Source: Hygrocybe punicea (Eukaryota > Basidiomycota > Agaricomycetes > Agaricales > Hygrophoraceae). Taken from it: 64,000 bases of DNA. This document shows positions 42,876 to 53,991 of this stretch, piece after piece. Location: the NCBI GenBank assembly GCA_963556145.1, contig OY744472.1, positions 5,580,001 through 5,644,000 of the forward strand, read 5' to 3'. The notes beneath the pieces were generated by a model, which ran no database searches, was not told the DNA's origin, and saw only the letters and a program-made list of their open reading frames with translations. Position 1 is the first letter of the stretch. Every line of letters starts with the position of its first letter. Both the position numbers and the translations under genes were made by a program.

Positions 42876-44573
42876 ATGTGGTGATGAGAGTGTTCTTCAA
42901 CCCACGCTTCTCTTTTTCTCATGGTTTTCCCACTTCTTACATTTTTTCTCACGAGACAACTTTTTCCGGCCTCACCACCCCCCGAATTTTCACTTTCCCT
43001 AGACCCAGCTATGTCCACACGACCCCCCGCAACTTCGTTCGACGTTCCGGAGCCCCGCGTTCCCCATCAGGATCCCACATGGCCCGCTACTGCGAGTTTT
43101 GGACAACCCAACGAAAATCGCATCGCCGCCGCGCGGACCCCATTCTTTTCATGCACCCCGGACCCAAAATGCACGCGTTCGACTCCCCGCACCCTTGGCT
43201 CATCTGCCAGAACCCCCCGTCGCGCCTCATCGTCTCAAACGAACCGCCCCGCACCTTTTGGTCGCCCCATGGATCTGCCACTTCACCATTGTTAGACCCC
43301 CCGTTTCTCGTCACCCCCACCCTTACACGGACCCATTCGACTCCCCGCACACTCGTTCCGCTAGCCAGAACCCCCCGTTCCCATTCGTCGCCCCAAACGA
43401 GCCCCGCCGCTCTATGGACACCCCAACGAACTCCCACGTCAGCATTCCGCGACACCGTCTCCCGTGGATGCCCACCCCAACCCATGCTCATCCAACCCCA
43501 CGGACCCTCGTTCGACATACTGGAGCTCCGCGCTCGCCTACGCCACCCCGAATTCACGGTCGCAGACCTTTTTGGCCACACCACGGATCCGTCGCGCCCC
43601 CCCGTTGGACCCCCATTCTTTCGTGTACCCCAGCATCACACGGACCCATTCGACCTCCCGTGCCCTCGTTCCACCGGCCAGGACCCCCCGTCCCCCTCCA
43701 TTGCGCCAAACGAGCCCCCGCCGTCGATTCCAGACACCCGGGCCACGCGCCACGTCACCATCGCCCGGCCCCGTTCTGCCAACATACCCAGCCCCGGATC
43801 GACTCACGAAGCTTGCGGCCCACCCGTTCACCATCCCGGAGCACCCCACCTCGATCCAATACCACTGTGCCCACCGTTCCCAGACCCCCACCACGTTCCG
43901 CCACGTCACCATCTCTCGGCCGGATTCTTGCACCATACCCGGCTCCTCAAGCCCTCGTTCAGCTCCCCGCAACCTCGTTCTCGACCCTGGCGACTTCCCT
44001 GACCCGTAGGGACCCAAACGAGTCACCGCCGCGACCACTTAGCACCCCAGCGCTAGTCCCCTCGTATCGAGAATCCCCGATGCCACCGCATGGCCCAATG
44101 CACCCGTATGCTTTCCCTTTCCCCCGTTTACACCGTACCTTGTCCCGTCCTATCCCCTTTCCCCACCCTCGACATTTATTGGATATTCGACCTATCTATG
44201 AACCATCACTGCTCGACAGCACCGTACCTATTTACTTTCGCACGAACCACCCAGTCTATTTTCGGATCACAAGAACTCACACCCTGGGCTACAAGAACTT
44301 ATGGTTTTGAACGTTTTTATCCTACCCTGCGATGTGAGTCCCAGAGGCATTCGAGGATGGAGGAGCAGAGCAGAGTTACAGTTTGGTCATCTACCACCCC
44401 CAACGATCTTGGAGGACGATACGGTCCCGCCTCACGTATAAGGCCCGGGGCATCGTGAGGGACTGGGAGTCGTGACTGGAGAGTTTTTTTTCTTGGTCAG
44501 TTTTGTTTTGCTTTTTGTTTTCTTTTAGTAGCGGTATGGTGACGAGGACGTCACCATGAGGAGGAGGGGCACT
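42876..44573 (+). other. C-rich interior 2 of the composite element, degenerate tandem modules
   Basis: Long plus-strand frames (42878-44002 and 43099-44310) overlap each other. The DNA repeats a module with GGACCCATTCGACTCCC, then CCAGAACCCCCCGT, then CCCCAAACGAGCCCC at about 43165-43245, 43330-43410 and 43640-43730. A variant CGCCACGTCACCATC occurs in several places. The same phrases in inverse orientation are visible inside the element at 31702-32976. The module is conserved in DNA more than in any one frame. Confidence 0.6.
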
Positions 44574-44731
44574 TGTAGTAGTTGTGCCTGGTCAGTCACG
44601 TGATCAGGTTCCCACGGTTTGACCTAGTCAGTAGCCTTCCAGATGTAGTAGTCAGTCCATCCTTCCTATCCAGTCGACCTTTCCCTCGAGTCCTGCGTGA
44701 GCCCCCGGAGTGGTACCTCGGTACCACTCCA
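44574..44731 (+). repeat. LTR C (3' LTR)
   Basis: 158 bp, starts TGTAGTAGTTGTGCC and ends CGGTACCACTCCA. It is preceded by the purine block GAGGAGGAGGGGCACT and followed by the TSD copy CCGA. Confidence 0.92.
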
Positions 44732-44890
44732 CCGACACAGCTCATTACCGTAATTGTTATTGGCAGCATTGCCATCACCTTCCTGATCGGTTTCTACCTT
44801 GTTATGATCTATCTTTGGCATCAGCACCGAAACCCTTCCGCCATTGATACTTCTGACTTCCACCTCGACAATATATCGACACATAATTGA

Positions 44891-46502
44891 CAATTGCCAT
44901 TCCCAGATATTTGGTTTCCATATTCGTACCCTGTGCCCACCATTATCCTCCCTGACGATCCGACGACATTCCTCACCTGCATGCGAACTCTGAACAATCC
45001 CCAATCACGAGACATTTCACTGTTCTCTCTAATCCGACCATCACCGGAGCATACTCTTTTGGACTTCGACCACAGACCATACGACTTCCCAAACAGTGAA
45101 CAAACCCCTATCATATATTGTTCGCACGACACCGCTTCAATGCAGTACCTGACAACTTGTTCCCACAGCTTGTCACTCATGCCATGACTCGAAACCTGGA
45201 CCCATGTTCATTTATCCTTTTCCATCCATAATCTTGATACCTCCCACACTCGTTTACAATGATACCCTTTCTTGGACAAATACCGACATCAGGTGGACCA
45301 CATTGTTCCACACACAGGACAAGACACTGCCCCTCGATACGTCATTGACACAGACATCGTCATCCGGTACAGCTTATGCTGTTCACATGTCTGACCTCGA
45401 CTAGCCTACTGTCCTAGTTGGTTTTTTCCTCTATACATTCCTTCATTTTCTTTCATACCAACCTTGCCACTATATCCATGCTACCTCAAGACACTCTCAT
45501 CACCAACCCCACACTGGACGATACCCATCTTCGACCCGACCGTGCAATGCACTTGCCAAACTGCACACTTGCCCGTTACAGCAAGTGTAGACCCCGAATT
45601 GGCAATTCTGCATGTCACATGATCTGATGACAGATCATCCGAGTCATCCGGACCTCTTCTATCGTCAACGACACCCGGGCCTCCAGTTGGATCGCGAGAA
45701 CATCGACATGAGGACGCCTCATGTACGCCTCATGGTGAACACATGGTAGAGTTGGACATGTTGTGGCTTCATGGTTGTATTTCTATTTACCTCCCCTCAA
45801 GACCAGTCACTATATGTACTGTTCTTGTTGTTGGTTCAGACTTTTTCTTCTTTTCCTTTCTTTACGTTTAGTCTGGTTCTTGGGGCAGACCCCCTTGTTT
45901 TGGGTAACCCCCACGGCTCGCAATGACTTTAGACCACGAACCCCCCCTCTTGTAGCAGTGTTGTCTTAGCTGTAAGCAACAATGAAAACTGCTTTCCTCT
46001 CCTCCAGAATCCGATCCCTAGTTAAGTTGATTGTTGCCGGAGCCCGCTGCAGAAGCGATCCATAACAGGGAGGTGTGACAAAATACTATGTACAAAATGA
46101 ATAAACTGAACAATAGGCAAGTAGGATTGATGATCAAGATATCGGACTTTATTCCGAAGCTTCAAACGCACATTGGCTACTAGTGCAGAATAAAGTACTG
46201 GGATATCTTTGGTGATGACCAATAGAACTTGAAAGAAATTGAATGTGACTGTACTACGTGACAGAACACAAAGAATATATATCAAACAAGTAATAAGGGA
46301 ATATCAATATATCTGAGATTGATAGTCCTTAGACAAATGAATGATGACCTGAACTGCAATTGGTATTTGAAGTAATAGCTACTACCAAAGTAGGTAATAC
46401 AAACAAATACAGAGGGGTGAATCAGAATCTGGGAGAGGGACTGTCCTGTGACTGGGCCTGTCAGATTAGGTGACTGGGCCATCTCCAGCAGAAACTGGGC
46501 TC
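44891..46502. other. Pyrimidine-rich then AT-rich stretch, no gene assigned
   Basis: Plus-strand frames at 44894-45187 and 45204-45404 are Pro/Ser/Thr-rich and free of domains. They could be the continuation of an older C-rich element that includes the small membrane ORF. A short palindrome CATGAGGACGCCTCATG lies near 45707-45723 and resembles the GAGGACG block of the LTR elements. Minus-strand ORFs at 46022-46285 and 46282-46557 are AT-rich and unrecognised. Confidence 0.4.
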
Positions 46503-46872
46503 TATATATACCTATTCTACAGCAGGAGTCATACTGAGTCATAGAATGGTATATCAAATGGAGAGCATAGGATATGACTCATAGGGAGTCATACAGAGGA
46601 GAGGCATAGGTTTATGACTCATAAGGAGTCATAATGATGAAAGGCATGGGGGGTTATGACTCATAAGGAGTCATAAGAAAGGAAGGCATGGGTTTGTGAC
46701 TCATACAGAGTCAATTAATGAGTCACATAGGTATTATAATCAAAGGAGGGGGCATAATGAGTCAGAAATAGTCATAATTAGTCATGGGTGGTCATAATGA
46801 GTCATGGGGGGTCATGAGTATGTCATAAGGGTCATAATTTGTCATGGATAGACCAATGAGTCACATTTGATG
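46503..46872. repeat. Cluster of TGACTCA/TGAGTCA-type words
   Basis: About fourteen GAGTCA or TGACTC words occur in 370 bp, several as back-to-back pairs (ATGACTCATAAGGAGTCAT) spaced about 40 bp. TGACTCA is the core site of Gcn4/AP-1-type bZIP factors. The pairing also gives many small hairpins. This may be a decayed minisatellite or a regulatory array; no gene starts nearby. Confidence 0.75.
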
Positions 46873-47194
46873 GGAGTGAGTTATGCTGCTGGTCTAATCT
46901 TGGGTGTGTGAATCAAAGGCAAAGCTGTGCCAGGCTATGCTTCTAGAATCATCTTCCTGAGGCTGTGCTTCTTGATCAATTGATGCCATGCCATGTGTGT
47001 ATCCTTATCAGTTAAGAAAAAGATAAGATCGTGGCTGGGCTGTATTTGATCAATTGATATGAAATGTGATGTGCTTCTTGATCAGGGAATGATGGGTGGC
47101 ATGTGTTATCTCTATGATTGGAGATAAGGATGTGGCTGTGCTTCTTATGCTTCTTTGGCCTCTGATAAGATGTTTTGGGGGCCTTATCAGTTAA

Positions 47195-47402
47195 GATAAG
47201 GGTATTCCTTCATTTCCTCTGCATAGATAAGGGTTTTCTTGTATGTCCCTTCTGTAGATAAGGATTTCCTTGCATGTCCCTTATATAGATAAGGGTTTCA
47301 TGTGTGTCCTATGTGCAGATAAGGATTTCCTGTGTGTCCTATATGCAGATGAGGGTATTCCTTTCTACTCCATAAGCAGATGGGGGCATTCTAGTATGAA
47401 TG
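47195..47402. repeat. 30-31-bp minisatellite, each unit starting GATAAGG
   Basis: Seven units begin near 47195, 47226, 47257, 47288, 47318, 47348 and 47388 (GATAAGG or GATGAGG/GATGGGG), followed by a TTCCT...TGTCC stretch. More GATAAG words lie just upstream (47020-47170). GATAAG is the site of GATA-type factors such as nitrogen regulators in fungi. Repetition alone may explain it. Confidence 0.85.
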
Positions 47403-47733
47403 GTCCTTGTAATGTGATGTGTGCTGTAGGGATGGTGACTAGTGACAGCATATTACTATGTTTTGATCCGAATCCTGTTTGGATCATGACAACATACATT
47501 TTTATTTTATATAAAAGAACTCATTCATGCCACGCTAAGCAATAATAAAAATATCTTGAAATTAATCCATGTTGTTTTAGTATGACATCATTATTGAGAA
47601 CAACCCATTGAATCAGTTGAATATACTGAACAAATGTTTTAAGTATACCAATACTTTGTCAGGTGACAAATATAGGATGTGATCTGTTTCTCGGATCATA
47701 ACAATCCAGATTTCTTCATCATACATATTATTA

Positions 47734-48535
47734 CAGCCATTTGTAGTGAGCTTGACACTTGTGGGAAATTTTTTGATCAGTTAAAATAATATGGACTGTG
47801 TGAAAATTTCTGTGCTCTACCTTGTATCTCATGAAGTACTGCATGGATTAACATGGTTACAGAGGGAAAGTCGTACTATTTCTTAAGGGCTATCTACTGG
47901 TATCATTACATTTGGACCATATTTTGTATTTGGTGACTTGTGGATGGAACAAAAGGTAAACCAGTACTTTTTGACACCCAAAATGATATTGTCAAATTAT
48001 GGCATCAAATGAACTCCTATAAAAAAAGTTGTAGGGATAAATTTATTCATTTTTTCAAGGGCTAAAAGTACATATACCTTATTTTTGTCCTTTGAGGCAA
48101 TATGTAATCTGTACTATGTTTGTCCACATTCAGGTTGAAATGCCACAAGAATCATGATTATGAGCTCAGGACAAAAATAAAGAAAAACACGGTATATGTA
48201 CTTTTAGCCCTTGAAAAAATGAATAAATTTATCCCTACAACTTTTTTCATAGGAGTTCATTTGATGCCATAATTTGACAATATCATTTTGGGTGTCAAAA
48301 AGTACTGGTTTACCTTTTGTTTCATCCACAAGTCACCAAATACCAAATATGGTCCAAATGTAATGATACCAGTAGATAGCCCTTAAGAAATAGTACGACT
48401 TTCCCTCTGTAACCATGTTAATCCATGCAGTACTTCATGAGATACAAGTTAGAGCACAGAAAATTTCACCAAGTCCATATTATTTTAATTGATCAAAAGA
48501 TTTCCCACAAGTGTCAAGCTCACTACAAACGGCTG
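47734..48535. mobile_element. 800-bp palindromic MITE with TA duplication
   Basis: Arms of about 350 bp in near-perfect inverted order. The left end is CAGCCATTTGTAGTGAGC and the right end is the near-inverse GCTCACTACAAACGGCTG. TA flanks both ends (47732-47733 and 48536-48537). The loop is about 90-100 bp (about 48085-48180). No coding capacity. The CAG...CTG ends with TA point to a Tc1/mariner-group non-autonomous element. Arm divergence is a few percent by eye. Confidence 0.9.
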
Positions 48536-48981
48536 TAATCCTTGTTATTTTAACAAATTTAATATGTTTATTGGCAACTTTAATTATTGACCATTATTCA
48601 TGTTTAGTCTGCGTTCCTACAAATTCCTGTATATAATTATTTCCTTTGCACATACACTTTCATTGCTGTGTGCATACTGATCTGTATCATCATGTGTGCA
48701 TACATACATTTATACAACTTCCAGTGCACTAACCAACCCTTACCATTGTGTGTGCATAAACTCACACAACCCTCTAGTCAGTATCTATTTACATTACCTT
48801 CTACTTGTCTATCAATACAGACATATTATGTAAGACATTCTATGCACTTATTTTCCATGTTAATCTAAGGTGACCCATAGCCTAAGGTGTACCCATTTAC
48901 AAAAAGTACTATATAATGATCTAGCTGTGGAACAGATCCACTGGTGCACCATGGTCAACACTTCGGATGCACTGTCCATGC

Positions 48982-49077
48982 TAGTGTTGCTGAAGTCCGG
49001 TTTGGTCTTGTTGCTGAAGTCCGGTTTGGTCCGGTTTTTGGCCTTTTTGGCTGAACTCAAAACCGGACCCTGAGTTC
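48982..49077. mobile_element. hAT left terminus next to an assembly gap
   Basis: It starts TAGTGTTGCTGAAGTCCGG and has GGTTTGGTCCGG subterminal words like the other elements of this family. It breaks off at the N run. The 8 bp before it (GTCCATGC) do not match the 8 bp after the candidate right end at 50239, so the two ends may belong to different copies. Confidence 0.7.
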
Positions 49078-49177
49078 NNNNNNNNNNNNNNNNNNNNNNN
49101 NNNNNNNNNNNNNNNNNNNNNNNNNNNNNNNNNNNNNNNNNNNNNNNNNNNNNNNNNNNNNNNNNNNNNNNNNNNNN
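49078..49177. other. Assembly gap (100 N)
   Basis: Exactly 100 Ns, the usual placeholder for a gap of unknown length. The element on either side is probably a long repeat that the assembly could not bridge. Confidence 0.98.
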
Positions 49178-50239
49178 AGGGTGGCCACCACCACCACTAT
49201 GACAACGACAACCCATGGCCCTCCAAATATGACGATGACAACAACGACAACATCAACAATGACCACCACAATGACCACAGCGACCATGACCATGACCACT
49301 AGCACAACCACAACCACAACCACTAGCACAACCACAACCACAACCACTAGCACAACCACAACCACAACCACTAGCACAACCACAACCACGAACACAACCA
49401 CAACCACAACCACAACCACAACCATGACCACAAGTGCAAGCGCAACCATGACAAAGGCCACCGCCATCCCACCACCAACGTACCTTGCAGATGTGCACCG
49501 CTGTGGTGAACGCAGCCTAGGTAGGCGCGGATTCGGGGTGTGCGAGATCGTTGTCCCTGGGGTCAAAACCCAAAACTCAACTTGTTTGTAACTATGTACA
49601 CAAGCCACTATATAGGTACTGTATAGTATCTATAAATGGACTGTGGTGAAGAAATGGTGAAGTGGGATTGTAAAGAAGATAAGGTAAACTGTAACAATGG
49701 AAAATAAGAGAATACGCACACAGAGAGATATCAATCTCTACACCGCCCCATCAATTGACATCGGCGCTGCAACTGCGAGGTAACTGGGAGGATGGTGGTG
49801 TGCCCAACACCACCTGGTTATCACTGAGGACCCATGGATTAACCCCCACAAACCCATACCCGTGGCAATGGGTACGGGTATTGATGGGTACAGGTATGGG
49901 TTGCGGAAAAGAACCCACGGTAGATCCATGCCATTCACTATGAACATGCAGCCTGGTGTCAATTGACTTCGGGGCTATGTTTGCGAGGTTACAGGGAGGT
50001 GGGTGCCACCAGCACCAGGTGATACCCAATGGATAAAGTTGAATTTGAATATTTACTAGATAGATTAGATAGCTACAGTAATATATTGTGATTTCTTTTG
50101 GTAAAATGCATGATAATACTAAAATTAAGTGTCCAAACCATTCATGAACTCAGTTCAGGCTCTGAAAAAAAATCCGAATGGTTCACAGTGGTTCAGGTTC
50201 AGTTCATGTAAAATCCTGAACTGAACTTCGGTAGCACTA
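49178..50239. mobile_element. hAT right part with ACCACA microsatellite and internal direct repeat
   Basis: It ends GAACTTCGGTAGCACTA at 50239, a variant of the GGCAACACTA terminus. From 49178 to about 49470 it is ACCACA/ACTAGCACAACC simple repeat (Thr-rich frame +). At 49753-49806 and 49959-50010 a diverged direct repeat (CAATTGAC.TCGG.GCT...TGCGAGGT) flanks a piece with ACCCATACCCGTGGCAATGGG. No transposase was seen. Confidence 0.65.
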
Positions 50240-52479
50240 GCATATCCATGGATTAAGTCCCTGCAGAAGCCCGTTAGTCCCAGGGAGCTGGAAAGTCCCA
50301 AAAGATCGGGTGGTCGTCACCAGTTGACCACAGTGGTTAGCTTGGCCTTGTCGGCTTGGATGCCATCGGGCCCCACTTTGGAACCTGTGAATATCATGTC
50401 CATCATAAAAAACTTTGATTTCTTTGTGGAAAGGGACAAGCCCGTTTCGCAAACTCTCTGGAAGTACTATCTTGTGCATTCGAGCATATCTTCAAAGTCG
50501 TCTCCGGCCATGCCACAGTCATCCACAAAAAGCTCGATCAAGAGTGTGGTGAGTGTGTCTCCCAGGGCCTGTGCTGTGACATGCGCAAACATTGATGGTG
50601 CACCAGTGAGGCCGAAGGGCATACATTTTTGCGTGGCCTTCGATGTAGAAAGCGAGGTAGGGTCGACTCTCCTGTGGGATAGTAACCACATGGAAGCCTG
50701 ATGTGAAGTCAAATCCGTGGACTCACCGGTGGCCGCTCAAGTGCCTTTGTTTAATTATGATGTTGCCTTGGGGCATCGGGAAGCCCTGTGTGACCCTGTT
50801 TAACCCGTTGTAATTTTGGCAGAACCACCATTTTGTGGGTTGTGGTGGTTCCGTTTCCAGTGTGGCCGGTGCAGGTCGTGGCTCCAAGTTATGGGTGGGG
50901 GGGAAGCCATGGACGATGCACTCATCATTGATGCGATGCCGGAGTTCCTCTATTGGCAGGCTGGGATTGTGTTTTGTGACCCAGGGCGATCGGTGAGGCA
51001 CATTTGACGTCCTCAGGCCGAATGCGCTCTATTATGTCAGCATCTAACAGTTCGTCGATGGTCTTACTAAGGAACTTGCGTTGTGCAGCCGTGAATTGCC
51101 TCTGCTGGGGTATGCGTTTGGGAAATGTCGCATCAGGGGGTAAGTGTATGCAGTGTTCGGCTCCTGGTACTGCATCGACCGCTTACTGATGATGTGAAGC
51201 AGTCGGCGTATTCGCACAGCAAATTTTGCATGCATGTTCGCTGTTCCAATGAGATGTCAGGCCCTATTGCGACTTTGTCCAGTATGGCATCAACTCACTC
51301 TGATTTAAAGGGGTCGGTTTTGCTGGTGAAGATGGAATGGTCTGTATCTAGCTCGATTTCCAGTTGTGCGTCACCTACATTGTCGTCGTCACCTGGTTTG
51401 CTGTCTTGCATGGTGAAGATTGGTGTTGCGGGTTGTTTATCCACTTCCTGGCGTTCTCTGTCTCGGCAGCCCCTGCATCTGCATTTCTTTTGGACGTGGT
51501 TCGCTACACTGTTGATGTCAAGTTTGGGTGCCATCGCGGTGTTGCTGGGTGGTCATTTTGGCATCCGGTAGCCTTGTAGGGGTGGTGGGAGGTATGCTGA
51601 CCTCCCGTTCATGCGGTCCAGCATGTCGCCCCATATTGTATCCATAAGGGTTGTGAGCACAGCGAATGAATTGTAGGAACTTCTTTTTTTGTGGTGTTGC
51701 CCTTTGTCTGGCTTCTCCTCATTCACTGTGTCCCACAATTCTGATGGGGACTGGCATTCGTGACACCACGATAGCCCAACTCCCACGGCAATGGGTCTTG
51801 GTGTTAGGGCCACTTCGTGCACAGTGCTGTTCATTGGTGGGACCAGGGGCCCCTTGGCTGTTATGGTGTCTTGGTTCTCATTTAGTATAGTCCATCATCC
51901 ATTGTCATAGGGGATGCATACGGTATCGTCATTGTAGTCGTGGATAGCATTGTATTGCTGGAGTAGGGGTTTACCAAACAGCAATGCCCAGTTGCCCCCA
52001 CTTGGGAATACCTCGAAAGCGGTGCTTTTACGCAGACCGCCGAGTTCCACATCGCCTATCCAGCGTCCTCGTGAGAGCACGCTGGTTCCATCAGCCATGC
52101 ATAGGGTCTTTTGTGAGGGGTGCAGGCTGCCAAGGTGCTTGCGATGTTTCTTGTATGTCGAGGTGTAGATGGAGTTAACCATTGCACCATCATCGAACAG
52201 TCCTTTTATGTACTCACAAGTGTCTCCCTGGCCACAAAGACCCACAGAATGTAGGAATGGCTTGGCAGTATGTTTTTGAGCTGTTGCAGAGTTTTCTCCC
52301 ATCATATACAGGTCAAATGTTTCTTGTTCAGAGTCAGGGTATAGTGTGTTAATACTGACTAAACTCTGGTTCATGTCCATATGCGAATTATTGTTGGGAG
52401 GTTCTGCTTGCACATCCCCGACCAATCCCATACGCTGATCAGGGACCAATGTGTCTCTTGTTTGATTTCCCTGGGCCAT
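50240..52479 (-). pseudogene. Ty3/gypsy pol: protease and reverse transcriptase
   Basis: The protease part (52479-51895) reads VGLCGQGDTCEYIKGLFDDG, then AMVNSIY, with the D-D/S-G-A active-site region and later GGNWALLFGKPLLQQYNAIH. After a linker (51834-51300) the RT region has IDELLDADIIERI near 51.05 kb and FGLTGAPSMFAHVTAQALGD. The catalytic FVDD lies near 50.53 kb, then KEIKVFYDGHDI-like sequence, and LTGYFRDL-like text frameshifted near 50.25 kb. Stops and frame changes break it repeatedly. Function in the intact family: polyprotein cleavage and copying of element RNA into DNA. Confidence 0.82.
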
Positions 52480-52489
52480 CCAACCAACA

Positions 52490-53991
52490 TCTATGTGGAC
52501 GGCCCCCTCCCATTTCCCTGCACGTCATCTAGTTCATCTGTGTAGTCACATCCTCCATAGGGTTGCTCATAGCCATTGTATCCTCCATACCCATGGTACC
52601 CGTAATTGACATAGTTTACCCCAACTCCTTGGCATTCCTTTCGTGCCTCGCGACTGATGTAGCTGGCATTTCGGTGCCAGGTGCATTCCAACTCCGGCAG
52701 AGTGGGGCCTGGGCAGACCGGCGCTCCCACCCTGTGGCCAGCCTGTCCACATTCCCAGCATTCACAGGATCCAGGTGGGGCCATTCCGGGAGTTAGTGGG
52801 AATAGTCATCATTCGTCTGGTTGTCCATCAGGGTTGTTGTGATGCCATGTATCGACTTGGGCTTTATATGTAGTGCATCCGGCATCTGCGTCCAGGTGCT
52901 GTGGAATGGCGAAGCTTTGCATATCATTGTTGCGGACAGTAATGGGATGGTCTCTGGGGTTGGGGATGGGTGGCAGTTCAGTGAGTTGTCTACCCATGCC
53001 TAAAGCTCCGGGGCCTGCACCTCTATATGGTCATATGGACCCTCGAGTTGGGAACAGGTTCCCATGGCTGCCGGTGTTCCTGCTAAACAGGTTGAAGGCG
53101 GTTCGTGTGGGTGGAGCTTGGTAGAGCTGGTGGTTGTCATACTGTTGGCAAGAGTGTGCCGGTGGTTGGAGGTGGGTGCTGGCTAGGGAGTCACGAAGTG
53201 CTTTTGTTGGGGAGTTCGGCGCGTGGGCTAGTCTCGCCATTTCTTTGTCCTTTCTGTATTTGTCAATGACTTTGTGTAAGTTGAGAGCATCAAGGGTGTG
53301 TACCGCTTCTGCAAGTTCTTCATAGCTGGTGTGGGGTTTGTGTCATATGAGCTCATGGATGGGTGTAGGTAGGTTGTCGAAAATGTCTTCTATTAGTAGG
53401 CCTGTGGTGTCCTCTGCATCTTTTGCTTTCACTGCCAGGCCGTTTGCCCATTTGATGTGGGTCCACACCTCCTTTGACCCTGTCGTTATTCATCTGTTGT
53501 TATGACCCATTCCTTGAGTGTGTGAATTTGCGCCATTTACATTGCCTTTGGTACAGTGTTCTTCAGCCATTCCTTCTCAAATGCCTCGGTTAGTTTGTCC
53601 CAGTTGGTTTTTGTGGCATTGTCAAGTTTGTCGAACCATTGATCTGCCATTCCTGCATAGTCCAGATTGTTTTGGAAACACTCAATTTTCTTTTTGTCGG
53701 TGGTGTACTCCTTCTCCTCAATTTTTATTTTGATCTCACACATGAATTGTCTGGGAGGGAGTTTTTCATCTGGGCTGCTGTCCCAACATAGAGAACCTGA
53801 TTCTCCCATGTTGGTCTTACGTGGTAAAGTGGGGTGCTGTGTGGTTGGTGATGTGGGTGGTGTATTGGGGTTACTGTGGTCCAGGGTTTTGGAGTTGCTA
53901 GAGAAGGTGGTGGTGGATATTTCAGTGGTTGAGGATGGAGTCTGGGAACCGGATTGGGATAATGAGCCCGATAAGTATTGGCCGCATTCAT
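52490..53991 (-). pseudogene. Ty3/gypsy gag with zinc knuckle
   Basis: A capsid-like segment (53809-53540) reads KKKIECFQNNLDYAGMADQW and TNWDKLTEAFEKEWL, the retrotransposon gag helix pattern. Stops follow near 53.5-53.35 kb. A middle segment (53240-52810) includes EELAEAVHTL and DKYRKDKEMARLAH. The knuckle CECWECGQAGHRVGAPVC lies near 52.75 kb, followed by a Tyr/Gly-rich tail. Gag proteins package element RNA in virus-like particles. Not translatable as one frame. Confidence 0.78.

Larger units (their letters stand above)
40149..44731 (+). mobile_element. Composite three-LTR retroelement without pol, 4-bp TSD
   Basis: The layout is LTR A (40149-40288), PBS, C-rich interior 1, purine tract, LTR B (42726-42875), PBS, C-rich interior 2, purine tract, LTR C (44574-44731). 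A and C are nearly identical; B is clearly diverged. The outside is flanked by CCGA (40145-40148 and 44732-44735). Both interiors end with a conserved GAGGACGTC(G/A)C...GAGGGGG-type block directly before the next LTR. No reverse transcriptase, integrase, protease or zinc knuckle was found on either strand. Two related pol-less elements seem to have been copied and inserted as one unit. Confidence 0.85.
40133..44890 (+). pseudogene. 56-codon single-span membrane ORF split by an LTR element
   Basis: ATG at 40133 gives MAVLP up to 40148. The LTR element then intervenes. After collapsing its CCGA duplication the frame goes on as TQLITVIVIGSIAITFLIGF, then YLVMIYLWHQHRNPS and a polar acidic tail, with TGA at 44888-44890. 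The pre-insertion ORF is 56 codons: a short N-terminus, one hydrophobic span of about 25 residues and a cytosolic-like tail. I recognise no family. It may be a real small protein or an accident of composition; the exact frame continuity across a 4.6-kb insertion is the main support. Confidence 0.45.

Noticed and set aside
40494..44310. Long Pro/Thr-rich ORFs of 374-484 codons
   Set aside because: Overlapping frames on both strands are equally open owing to C/A bias, and no gag or enzyme motif is present. Kept only as a note on the LTR interior.
49181..49591. Thr-rich ORF of 136 codons and its Val-rich complement
   Set aside because: Produced by ACCACA microsatellite; part of it lies next to the N gap.
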